Positions 25,066 to 37,300 of a stretch of 64,000 nt of DNA are shown in pieces. Positions within the stretch are counted from its first letter, which is position 1. Every line of letters starts with the position of its first letter. Position numbers and translations under genes: made by a program. The notes beneath the pieces are model-generated. The model was not told the DNA's origin and ran no database searches. It worked only from the letters and a program-made list of their open reading frames with translations. Where the stretch lies: assembly GCA_001643675.2 (NCBI GenBank), contig LSRY02000005.1, positions 64,501-128,500 of the forward strand, given 5' to 3'. This DNA comes from Monocercomonoides exilis. Taxonomy: Eukaryota; Preaxostyla; Oxymonadida; Polymastigidae.

Positions 25066-26335
25066 TTGGTGAAAAAGAAAGTTGAAACTGTGCAGAAGAT
25101 GCTGAAGGAAGCAATATCTTCATTTATAAACAGAAAGAATTATTATAGATTGGAAAGAATCTTGCAATTGAAAAGGACAATTCGGTCATGCTGGTTGATG
25201 GAGTCAAATATGGAATGTTCATTAAGAACACTTGAGAGCATGCGATGAAGGCTATCAAATATAGTGGACAAATTGCAAAAATTGGGCATCTGCCAATTAT
25301 CACCAGCGAGAAAGAAAAACAATTTTTAGAAAAAGACACAATTGAATCAAGATTTGGAGCAAGTCTCACGTTACGAAAAGCGCGTGATCTGGTTTGTAAT
25401 TGAAATTTGAATTGTGTATTCATATGGATTTTGATGGAAAATTTTATAAATAATGAGGAAGAAGAAGAAGAAGAAGAAAAGAAGAAAAGAACAGCAACTC
25501 TGAAGACAGTTCACGCCTTCAGACAGAGACACCCGGCATTGAAATCATTTCTGTGAAAGCAAGTTCACATGAACAGACTTGTAGCATCTTGCCAGAAAGT
25601 CCTAAAGACATGGTTTTCCAAATTACAAGCATTACGCGACGCAAACAAATATTCCGAGGAATTAATCTTCAATATCTATGAATCTTCGCTTCGCATTCCA
25701 ACTTCTTCACGAGGTGTTGTTGTTCATCCCGCAGATGAACAAGCTGGATTCTAAAAGACTGCCGAACGGATGCAGAATGCAATTCTCGTTGCTAGAAAAG
25801 CTGCTGATGGTTTCTCGCTTCCGTCTGTGGTGCTGTGTCCGAGCGTTACACTTCCAATAGATCTAACAACACTGTTGACACCATCGCTTGTCATTTGGCC
25901 AAATACAAACGGCTGGATGGACAAAACATCATTCAAAAAATACACCTTATCAGTACTACTGATGGCCATCATTTGTCGAAGAAAGCGAATACTATAAAAA
26001 TCTCATCGTTGCCTTCTTCTCTTCAACCCATCCACATCCCAAGCAGATTCCACGATGTGGATACAGTTCAAGAAAGCTGAAATAGACATCGTCACTTATG
26101 TTCCACACACTACACACATATCACATCCGCTGGACAGAGGCGTATTTGAAGTGTTGAAGTTGGAGCTTTCCAACAACCACAGCTCTCTATCATCCACCTC
26201 ATCATCAGCAAAAAGAACAGCCATTGCAGATGTGTTGCCACAAGCCCTTCACACAGCATTCACACCATCTGTGATCAAAAAAGCCTTCATCAACTGCGAA
26301 GTCATCAGCAATAGTTCTGAAAGGGACTTATGAAG
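25066..26335 (+). mobile_element. Decayed pogo/Tigger-like DDE transposon
   Basis: Fragments of one transposase lie in order on the plus strand in shifting frames with stop codons between them. Near 25245-25395 is a CENP-B/pogo-type DNA-binding helix region (KIGHLPIITSEKEKQFLE). At 25520-25690 is the linker with a RHPALKSFL-like motif, followed by FNIYESSLRI, matching the first catalytic Asp region of the DDE_1 family (usually FNxDExG; here the Asp appears replaced). At 25800-25960 is a segment ending in NTNGWMDKTSF, like the SENGWM motif. At 26090-26160 is PHTTHISHPLDRGVFEVLK, the highly typical PPHTTHxLQPLDVGVF block around the second Asp. Frameshifts and stops make it non-functional. Terminal inverted repeats and a TA target duplication could not be identified. 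Family assignment is from motif order. Confidence 0.75.
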
Positions 26336-27016
26336 CTTCCATAGTCTTCACAACACTCCATTCCTTCTCATTCACAAAGGGACAACTTTTTCGGAAAAGA
26401 AAAAACAAAAAATAAGCTTTTCAATGAATGGGATGAGATAAAAGAAAAATACTTGATGAAAATTGAAGAAAGAAAAGAAATAGAAATAGAAATAGAAGAA
26501 GAAGAATTTCTTTTGGAGAAAAAAGTGAAAAGGACATCTTGAATAATTATTATTATTGTTGATAAAAGTTCAGACAAATTTGACCCATTTGAATGTGAGA
26601 ATTGAAAAATGAAAGTGAAAAGAGGAACTGATGAGAGTTTTGCATTTTTCATAATGAGTTTTTTTGTCCTTTTCATTTCAAAAAATTCTTGTTCAATAAA
26701 GAAAAAAGTTCTAATTAAAAGACAACCCTCACTTTTTTCATTGATTTATTCCACTTCAAGGTTATAAAAAAAACAAAAGGATATTTAAAAATCTTATGCA
26801 AACAGTTTTCAATTTTGTGAAGTGCTGAAAAAAAAAGAAAATGAAAAAACATTTCATTTTTTCAAACATTTACATTTCAACTGATAATTAATCACACAAT
26901 TCAACAAAAATTATAAATTGAAAAATGCTGCAAACAACTTTCGCAAATAAAAGGAATAATCAAAAAAGAAAAAATAAGAATAGTGAAAATACAAAATGTG
27001 AAGAAATTTCATTTCC
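26336..27016. other. A+T-rich region, no gene seen
   Basis: Region between the transposon fossil and the broken hypothetical gene. It is A-rich with scattered lysine-coding frames on the plus strand; no motif, repeat or RNA gene was recognised. Confidence 0.5.
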
Positions 27017-28444
27017 TCAAACATTCACAGAATAATCAGATATTTTCAACGATAAACCATTATAATATTTTCTGTTAAGAAAATGAAAGATTTTATGAAA
27101 ACTCTCGATGCAATCTTCATATCCTTCTTCTTCCATCCTTTCAAATATCTTTCTTTTCTTTTCATTTCTTTTTTCTTCTTCTTTTTCATCTTTCTCCTTT
27201 CCTTTCAATTTCCTTGAAATTAAATTAAAAAAATGCAAGCTTCCACCTGCCATTTCGTCAACAATTGTTGTCCCATGAATCTCCTCCAAAACAGCATCAA
27301 TTGCTCCACCTTTCAGCAAATCATCAACTTTCATATTTCTCTTTTCTGCTGCTCCTCTTAATGAATGAAGGCATTGATGGCTTGTATCTGGGTAATTATC
27401 CTTTGCTGCTCGATATAACCCCACAATACTGCTGATAAGTTCAACAAGTTCTTCATTCCACAATTTGCACGGGGGAATGAAATTATTAATTACATCCAGC
27501 CATCTCTTTAAAGCAATCTCTTCTTCCGTTTCTTTTCTTCTTTGTTCTTTCTTCTTCCAATCAATACATCTTGTTAGCTCTTCCAATTCTCTTACTTCTT
27601 CTCTTGGTAAATGCAGTTCATCCAAAATCATTCCTTCCAAACTTCCTTCATTTCTCAATCTGTTTTTCAAAAACTCCATGCAGACTGATAGGCGAGTTGA
27701 GTCAGGTTGTGATTTTTTTGATGATATTGGATGATTTCTTTGATTTCATTCACAAACAGCTCTTTTTCCACCTTCAATTACAGAAAATTGTTAAAAGAAA
27801 AATCAACATTCAATGATAATGAAAAAATTTCAGGCATCAATTATCCATGTGTTACTCAAGGAAAGCAATGACATTTCCACTTCCTTTTCAACTTTCTCAT
27901 TTCTCTCCTTTTTCAAAGATTCTTTCAGAAGGATAGGGACGCACATTGTTTTTTATTCTTCACTTATATCATAGTCATGGGGCATGAGATAGCATATGCA
28001 AAGATCAGCAAGAAGCCTTTCATTCTTTTCTTCTTTTTTCTCATTTTCTTCAAAAATCATCTTCTCAAATCTTTTACACAACGAAGATTCTTTAAAAGAA
28101 AACAATAAAATAAATATCATTATTTTATAATATCCAACGATCTTTAACAACAAAATTGCATTTTCCATCGAAAGTTTCTTTTCTTCAATCATTTGGTGAA
28201 TTTTGTTGAACAGCTTTTCTGTGAAAACTGATTCGAATTTTTTTTCATTCATTTCATCAATTAATCTATTCATTTCCTCTATTTTCTGCATTTGTTCTTC
28301 CTCATCGCAATTTTCAAGTCCATTAAACAATGCTTCAAAATTACAAAGAAAGAAATGCAATTTCCAAAAATTCAAATGCAGCAATGGATGCAAACCAGTA
28401 AACTTTTCAGTGACGTTCATTTCCCTCGACTTTTTGCAAAACAC
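27017..28444 (-). pseudogene. Frameshifted member of an oxymonad hypothetical protein family
   Basis: Two long blocks on the minus strand belong to one protein. The 5' block (28444 down to about 27955) contains EEMNRLIDEMNEKKFESVF and ends at an in-frame stop near 27953. After it the frame resumes (VPILLKESLKK, then VEMSLLSLSN). A helical stretch (EIKEIIQYHQKNHNLTQLAYQSAW) follows, then an apparent one-base loss near 27675 shifts into the 3' block (27679 to 27017). That block contains REEVRELEELTRCIDW, KLWNEELVELISSIV and the C-terminal NRKYYNGLSLKISDY. The series closely resembles, from memory, a large alpha-helical hypothetical protein family in Monocercomonoides exilis that has no assigned function. 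The premature stop and the frameshift indicate a pseudogene, unless a missed intron explains the break near 27750-27850. Confidence 0.7.
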
Positions 28445-30793
28445 ATCATTCAGAAGACATCAACAATTTTATCAATACAAATGAAAAGAAAAATCGAGGC
28501 AGAAAATCAATGACAAATACTATATTTTCAAAACTTTCTGGAAAATGTCTTTCCTCAAACCACTCTTTTTATGAAAGCACTTTTGGCAAGGTATTGCAGA
28601 GAAAAAATAAACGCTTAATCCTTGTTGGTTTGTTGTTATGGATGTTTTGATCGAATTATTATTATTGAACACGAATGGAAATTTTTTTCATGATGAGAAT
28701 TTGCCAATAAATATATCTTGTAGAATTGGAGATATTATGTTTTGTGGTGGAACTATACAGCGACGGAGGGGAATTGATGATGGAATTGAGAGAGATGATT
28801 AAAAAAAGACATCTTGGAAGGAAATGCAGCAATTTGGTCAGTTGAAAGAAAATGTTATGCGTTTGTATTTTTTCTTCATTCTTGTTCATTTTAAAGATGC
28901 TTCCATCTGTGGCCTTCTCAGAGTGCAAGAATATGAAAAATTGAATAAATGGCTATTCTTTTGCTTTTCTGAGGAGATCATAAGAAGAGAGCTATGCCGA
29001 GAGACAATCAGCAAATGAGAATTGAAGATTTTTTGTATTCAGTTGGGAGAGGGGATGAAAATAAATCAATTTCAAGCATTTGGATGAGAGCAAAAAGGAA
29101 TGAAAACAATTGGACAGTTATTGGAATGAATAGAATTCGGAGATATTTTTTTCAGGAAAAAAAATGGATGAAAACATAGAAAGAAGGATATTTAAGGAGA
29201 AAAAAGGATGAAGGAGAAAGGAGCAAAGGGAAACAACGGAAAAGGAGATTGACAGCATCAGTGATTGAACAACCTTCTGCATTTGCGATAGAAAGGACAT
29301 ATGTGCTCTTTTGAGGAATTTTTTTAATCAATGCAAGACAAATAATTTTTATTTTATATCTTTTTTTCTCACTAATAACAGCTTTTTTTCATGTTGTGCA
29401 TCATTTTCAGGAACAATCCATTTCAATCGTAATTTTTTCAAATCAAGTGGTTCCTTCTCCTTCTCCTTCTCCTTCTATCTCTTCATTGACGATATTTTTT
29501 TAACTTGGCTGATGAAAAGAGCAGCTTCATCTTATTTGAGAATTAAGTTGTTTGAATAGCCATCAAATTCTCATGTTGCGACACACAATGAAACTACTGT
29601 CTGTTGCTGCTGTTGGCTGTTATGAAATTCGAATCCATTCAACATTTCTTCATTTTCTTCAATGAGTCTTGTTCGCCTTTGTCGCCCAGCTCGTCCAAAG
29701 AGAATCATTGAACTCATTTTATTCCATTTCTCTTTTTGATTCTTTTTCTTCTTCCATTTTCCTTTTCTGCAAAGGCAATTGCTGCACATCATTCAACAAA
29801 AAAGTTAATGATGGCTTTGCAACACACCAACATCATCGAACTCATTTTCTTTCATTTCCTGTTTCAATTCAATTTCATAATTGTTATTGCCCCATCATCA
29901 TCTTCTCCCATTTTCTTCCCCTATTTTTCTGCACATATTGCGTTTTTGTGCAAATAAGTAATTTTTTGTATTTCGCTCTGTCTTTCTTTGAACCAAATGA
30001 AGAAAAGGCGACTTTTTGAGGATGAATATTCGCCGTTGGAGCTCCAAGTGATGTGATCCTTATAATCCACCTCTTCAGTTAAATTTCTTTATCTATTTAA
30101 TTGCAAGACATGTATTCACGACAAAGCAACGAATCTGCCTTCCATTAGCCTGCTGTCGATGAAGTTGCAATCAGAGACGGAGAATAGAACAAGAAATCTG
30201 TGAGATCTCCGTTGTGTCTTCAACTGATGATAGTTCAAAATTAAATCACGTAGCGATATAGGTTGGACGAACGTTCATTCAACTATGAATGAGATAGATT
30301 GGAAGAAGAAGCAGTTACAAGCATTGAAACTTTGTCGCATCCCGCTTCTCACAAAATTTGATAAATGCATTTTGTCTTTCTCATTTCCACTGAATCAAAA
30401 CACAAGTTCATTGTTGAAGAAGTGTAAAAATGGCTATATAATTCTTTGATAAAGAAACCATTTCCACCAATATCTTCAATGGACTTAAAAAAATACTTGC
30501 AGTTCCTTTTATTGGACGAAAGTTACAAGGTAATTCTCTCTCTTCAACTTTTTGAGATTCAGTTATCTTGATATGCCTCATCAACTCACCAAGGAAACGT
30601 TGTGCATTCATATTCAACTGAAGAGTCCACCACTTTATCATAACCGCCAAACTATTGCGCATTTTGCAACAATATTTTTCTCAATTCACTTTTCCTGCGT
30701 AAGGTGAGGAGCGAGCGGCGAGTGATGCCTAAGAAGCTTCTCGGATGAATAAGTTAATTCTTCTTGTGTTCTTTGTTGGATGCATTTATTGAC
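28445..30793. other. Long region without a recognisable intact gene
   Basis: About 2.3 kb of A+T-rich DNA with short open frames on both strands (for example 30408..30662 minus and 28994..29179 plus). None has a recognisable domain or a convincing splice partner. Purine-rich and pyrimidine-rich tracts suggest decayed coding sequence, perhaps further remnants of the hypothetical family next to it, but this cannot be shown by eye. No tRNA or tandem array was seen. Confidence 0.45.
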
Positions 30794-31351
30794 TGTTGTT
30801 TGTTTCTTCTTTTGAGCCAAAAATCATGCAAACAAGCAACCAGGAAAGATGAAAGCAACAAAAACAACTCTTGGAAGCACTTTTCTCAAAAGCATGTTTT
30901 TGATTGGTCAGAAAACCATTCATCATCTTCATAAAATAAAAAAATTTGAAAAAGTTATAATTAGGAAAACGAAAAGAATTGAATCACATTATTGAATACC
31001 CACATATAACCAAGAGCAAAACCTGCAATAAATTCAAAGGCAAAAAAAATGGAGCAAGCATTATTCAGAAAGTGGCTTGAAATGAATTTCCACAAACTGA
31101 AATAATATGTCTCCCATTCGGTTCAAACAGCATTCGCACAGCTTCAGCAAAGTTCAGCTTGAACTCCGCTCGATCTTTCAGAAAGGGCAATTGATTGCAT
31201 GCTCGAGACTTCCACAAGCATCGAAATATTACCGTTTTCAGAGGATCCGTTTTCTGTTCAGAAAAGATCTTGCAACCTCATTTGAGTCTCCATCGTTGGC
31301 AAATGCCGTTTGTGCTTTTTGAAGAAGATGCAGTTGAAGCCATTCGCACAC
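30794..31351. repeat. Duplicated 3' flank of the receptor gene, copy 1
   Basis: Noncoding sequence directly downstream of the full-length receptor gene matches 60080..60647 downstream of the second receptor copy with only scattered substitutions and small indels. Similarity starts abruptly at TGTTGTTTGTTTCTTC. A 71-codon plus-strand frame (31107..31322) persists in both copies. Most differences there change the residue, so it does not look selected as protein. Confidence 0.85.
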
Positions 31352-34300
31352 TCACAATGATATGAGCGAGCTGCTTGAATCAGGGATCTGCGAGTTGCAC
31401 TCAGATGGCATCTGGTAATCAACTGCATCAGCAATGGTCATGACCATTGCTCCTTCTGGAAAGTGCTGGATGAACTCCTTCTTCAAATCAGTGAGTGTCG
31501 GCCGATCGTTTGGCTGCTGGCACAATGTGCATCTCACTGCGTTGCTCAAAGACGAGTTTTCAACAGCCTCTGGCTTTGGCTTTTCGCCATTCACAATCTT
31601 CTGCCCTGCCACCTCTGCTGGATACTCCCCAAACGGGATCTGCAGCGTCAAGCACTCCCACAGCATCATCCCAATCGAAAAGGCAACTGACTTCTTTGTT
31701 GCTCCCATCTTCTTGTTCATCAGCAGTTCTGGTGCCTTCCACCTCAGACACTCTTTTTTGAAGTCATCCTCATCCTCAAATGCCGATGAGGGAAGTGAAT
31801 CATCATCATCATCATCGTCAGTTGCAGATGTGACAACTGTTGATGAAGAGATGGATGAGGAATCAGAATCATCAGATAAGAAGTCTGAGTGCATCACAAT
31901 GCAGATCACCATGTGTTCTGAGAACAGAACAATGTGAGGACTCAGACTGGATAATGATTGGAGAGGATTTTCCATTTCATCAAATGAGTGGAGTGCGAGA
32001 TTGGCCACCCAGAACAGGATTTGGGCAGCTGTCTGTTCTCTTTGTTGAAGGCTTCCAATCGCCATCTCCTTTTTCTCGTTCCTCCCATGAAGAAGCATGA
32101 ACAGCGAATCCCTCAGATCAACAATCAGTTTCTCATGAGGCGATGAGCAGGCCATTGCATCCACCAGATTCGACATGGATGAAGTGGTTGGACACAGACT
32201 CTCCGATCGAACAAAAGTTGAATCTGAATCAGTCGTTGAAGTGGATGAGATGGAAGGTGAAGGAGTTCTCTTCCTTATCTCTTCTTCCTCAACCTTCTCC
32301 AGCATCCATTCTGGGATCTTGTCTGAATCTTTCCCCAGAATGTATTCTGTTGAGCCACTCTCACTTAACAAATGCTCTGATGACTCTGAATGTTCCATAT
32401 TCGTATCATACACCCTCTTCTTCACATTTCTTTCGTTATTCTGCTCTGCCTCCCTCTCTGCTCTCCTCCATTGCTCCTCTGGTGACATCTCCATCGTCAC
32501 CATCTCAATCAGCTTCGGATCTTTTCTGATGTTATCATTCACAATCCCTCTCAGATCTTCTGCTTCATTCTTGACCTTCCTCCACCGAAGTGTTGAAATT
32601 ACTGCAATGATGAGAACAATCAATAAAACCACAACAAGGATAATAACAATCAACAACCAATACGATTTCCCTTCTTTTCCTCCCTCGACAATTCTGTCAT
32701 CTCTATTAGCCTTGGGCTCACTTCTGTTCTTCACAATGAAAGAATCAGTTGATGATTGTTTTCCAGCATCTCCAAACAGAATGCACACTCTCACTTCTGC
32801 CTCGTTTTCTGCCTCATTTATTGATTCCTTTGCCAATCTCCCTTCAACTTCTGTCTCTGACACATATCCACTCTCATCACACTCATGCTTTTCTATCTGC
32901 TTTTCTTCTCCAATCTCCTTCACAACCATTACCGACAAGCTGCATGGGAGAAGCAGCTTTCCTTTGAACACAATCTCCACTTCTTCTCCCACTTCTTTTG
33001 TTTCCACACCCTCCAACACGGGAATGAAGAGTGATGAGTCCCTTTCAGATACAATCCCTTCAAAATTGCATCCTTCATTCAGAATCCAAAGTGAAGAATT
33101 ATCTTTAACCCCATCTCCTCCTTTCAAACTCATCACATTCAATGCTCCAGAATCAGAACAAATAATGTTTCTTCTCGCTGATGGGTAATTCTCAATCGAA
33201 GGATTGTTATCCACAAACTCCCCTTTTGCAATCGTCACAGATCCTCCACTCACACTCATCCCTCCCTTCGACGAGTTGTAAATCGTGGTGTCTCTCACAA
33301 CTGTTTCACTCATCGACAAGTCAACAACTGACCCATTCCATCGGCAGACTTCATCAGTGATCTTATTCCCTTCTTTTCCTGAAACCAAATTCCCTTCAAA
33401 CACACACGAATCCATTAATATCTTCTCCGCATTTGTTATCGCCATCTGACTCCCCTTTGCCGACTCTGATGTGCACTCGTGAAAAGAGCAGTTGAATATC
33501 TCAAAACCACTCATCGGATGTGTAGTGAAAACAATGCAAGAAATACTGGCCGATTGACTGATGTTTGTGAATGATGACAACACCAATGACAAAACAAGTG
33601 ATGAGTGGCTGTTTTCAAATGAGATCAGACTTTTCTCCTCCAACCCAACTTTTGTGGCTGCTAACTTCGAAACACTCACTTTCTCACTTTTCCCACATTC
33701 AATCAACGAACTCTTGCATTCCACATCATCCACTCCCACATCCTCAAATGTTGCCCTTTCTGAATGCAATATCTCAAATACAGGCTTCGAGAAGCTCAAG
33801 TGGCTAACAATGCACAGATCTGCCTCAAATACCCCTTCTTCAACAACAATCAGAGAAAAGTCAAAAATGGTCTGTGTATTTTCTACTATTCTGCTCTCTG
33901 AATGAAATGAAACAGATTCCAGAATGAGAGATTCATTCAGCTGGTGTATCAAGCACGAGCAGACGACATTTCCCATTCCACCAAAAACAAATGATACCTT
34001 CTCAAATCGAACAGACTCTGATGTCGTCACAACTCCTTCACCAGCCACCTCAATCTCTCTCACTTTTATCTCAGCATTCCTGTTTGCTTCCATCGACTTG
34101 ATTGTGACCTTCTGAGCAGAGCATGAACCAGTTAGTGTTGTTTCATTCCATATTAGCATCTGCGAATAACCCGATGGGATGATGTGACTCACCCCAACAT
34201 TCAGTGATCTGCATGTGCTCTTCATTTCCCCGCAGTTCTTGCTGTCGCTGCTATTCCCTGCAACCGATGAAACAAATATGAATTCGCTCCTTAACACAAA

Positions 34301-37300
34301 CACCCTCCCTAACAGATCCTCTTCATTCCCATAATGATCTAACGTGCATCCCCATATTGCCAGATCCCTCACAAATAGCTCCCCAAAATTTATCAGGAAC
34401 TGTGACTCACTTATTTGCGAGTCAAGATCAGTGCACTTCACAAACACATCTCTCCCCTTCAGTGCAACATTCCCTCGGAATGTGATGTTCGACAGCACAA
34501 ATGGCAATGCCTTTTGTGAGACACTTTGCGATTTTAAAAACAATCCTCCGCCTCTCCCAGTGTTCGAGCAGAAACATTCTGTCACATTTGTGTGATTCAT
34601 TTCCAATCTCCCCTTTTCATTGAGAAGGAAAAACATTCCTCCTCCTTCATTCGAGCTTGTCGATCCACATTTATCAATTGTCGAATTCTCCATTTTCATT
34701 CTCACTTCATTTGTCACATCACAGAAAAGCAGTGAAGGGTTGTTTGTCAAATTATTCTTCACATTCGCAAATGTGCATTGACCAAATAGAATATTCCACT
34801 CTTCTTCTGAATTATCATTCCAATTCACAGTAATCATTCTTTCACTCATCGCAATTGCACTTTTCTCACTCAATGAAATTGTTTCAAATGAAACATTGTT
34901 CATTATTATCACACAACAAGCTGATATGCACAGTATCTCATGCATTGATGTCAACCCTGCTATCTTTGACTTTTCAATCTCAACAATTCCTTTTGAAGCT
35001 CCAATCAACACAAATGACAATTCACCTTCAGCATTGTCACTCATGTGAATTGAGCATCCAATAACACTTGTTTTGATTGTATCTGAGTCTGTCTGGATGA
35101 GGATGTTTGCATCATTATCGAAGGCAGTTATGATCAGAATCCCCACTTCTTTGAATTGAACAACCCCTTTGCATTCAACAACAGCATCCTTGTCTCCTTC
35201 AATTGCTTTCACAAACATGATTTTGTCAGTTTCGCTATTTGTTCCTTCCAGGCTCATCCCACTCACGCTCATTTCACTCCTCACATCACAAATCCCCTGA
35301 ACTGCAATTGATTCGATTCCCAAACTACTCCCTCTCTTCAGCCCATAATCAACAGACCCGCACGGATACTCCAATAGCCCACACACAACCACATTGTTTC
35401 CTTCCCGTGCAACATGAACACTTGATCCAATAGATTTCCAGAAATAGATCAGTGGAATCGCACATTCCCTGTTCCTTCCATCATACCCTCTCATCGAGTC
35501 TTCTGTCAATGTCTCCAATCTATCTTTCACAAAAGGCAGAGTTTCATTCTTAACGCTCTTTGTAAGCGATGGAGATGAAATAAACAAATCTTTCCCATAT
35601 TTCGCATTATTCGGCTTTTCAGATGAAATAGTTGGTGAGAATATCACAAACCCCACTTCCTCCTCTTCTTCTTGTTTCAATATCTTCATCATTATTCCTC
35701 CCCCATATCCAATTGCTTCCCCTTCATATGGAGCTGCGCAGCTATAAAACTCACACCCATTCATCAACAGATTTGTATTTGCAGATGCTTCATAAAAGAG
35801 TGCTCCCCCTCCGATCTCTTCTTCCTCTCCAACAACAGAACATCCTTTAAATGTGCAGTCAAATATTTCCACTTTGTAATCTCCATTTTCATCCTCATTG
35901 TTTGAAACACTTATGCATCCTCCACTTCCCTTCGAACGAGTGATCGATGAAAATGTGCATCCAGACATCTCTTCAATTTTTCCGTTGTGGCACTCAACAA
36001 CACATCCATCGACAAATGTGATTTCGGAAAAATCACTATGAGTCATATTCATCGAAGGCACACTTTCTGCATTCCCCTCAACAACAAATATCGATGAATC
36101 TCCAATTTTCATATTCTCTGATCCAAACTCACTCACCTCCACAGCCCCTCCAATAGCCTTCACAAGCACTGTCGAAATAGCCTCAGTGCCTCCTTCCATC
36201 CCACATTTGTTCAGCGTGAGTTTCCCTGAACAGCACTCAAACACACTTTCATGAAAAGTCAGGGATTTAATCAAAGAAAATACAATTCCAGTTACAGATA
36301 CAGTGATTGTGCTTTCTATTAGTGCATTTTGTGCTCCATCTATCAAATCACAAACAACACATTTCATTTTTTTCTCCTTTGCTTTGATGTTCCACTCATT
36401 TGCACTCAAGCTCAATTCCTCCTCAAATGAAAATGAATCAATGATTGAGATATATTTTTTCCTATCCTCAAAATGAACTGATGCTGCCTTCGAAATAGTG
36501 GAACATGGAAACTCTTCAAATCCACACTTCGAAAAATCATGGCTCAATGATCCTCCTCCCACAAACGCTGGAGCTGAAAAGTTATTCCATAAATAAACGC
36601 ACAGTGGAATTGGAAACGATTCATCCCCATTTTCATATCCCTGAGTCTTGTTCTTTGTTTCTAACGAAGCTGTCAATGAAGTGATCTTCCCACTTTTTGC
36701 TGTTGTTTCCAGATCGATTGAGTCAATAAAAATGTCACTTCCCCATTTAGCTCTGTTCCCTTCAAATCCTGATGAGATCAGAAAGTTTGCATTTATATTG
36801 CTCACTTTCAGCCCAATCCCTCCTCCTCTCCCTTGTGTGGTTGAGGCATAACAGTTCTTCACAACACCTCCATTCATCTTCAATGAATTCCCACTTCCAA
36901 CTTCAACCATTATTCCCCCTCCAAACTCAGAATCTTCACTCCCACAGCCATCAATCGTGCATCCTTCAAGAGTTATTGAATGCGACCCTTCATCCACACT
37001 CATCATTGATGATCCGGCTGTTGTTCTTACAATATTGCCGAACACACAGTTATCCAGGGACAATGAAGCAGATGATCCTTGAGAAAGTGATATCACACTT
37101 GTGGTGCTGAATGTTCTACCCCATCTCACATCTTGCATCTTCAACTCTCCCCCTTCAATTTTCACAAGCGAGTTCTGAATGCTCCTCTCTTCTGAATGAG
37201 CTGAATCCATCGATATGTTCATTCGCTTCACATCTATCAACCCGCTTCCCTCGACCTCAAACAGTCTGCCTTGCCTGTTGTTTTCAAACGATGTATTGTG

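Noticed and set aside
31107-31322. 71-codon plus-strand frame conserved at 60403..60618
   Set aside because: It is open in both duplicated flanks, but most differences between copies change the residue; conservation is explained by the recent duplication.
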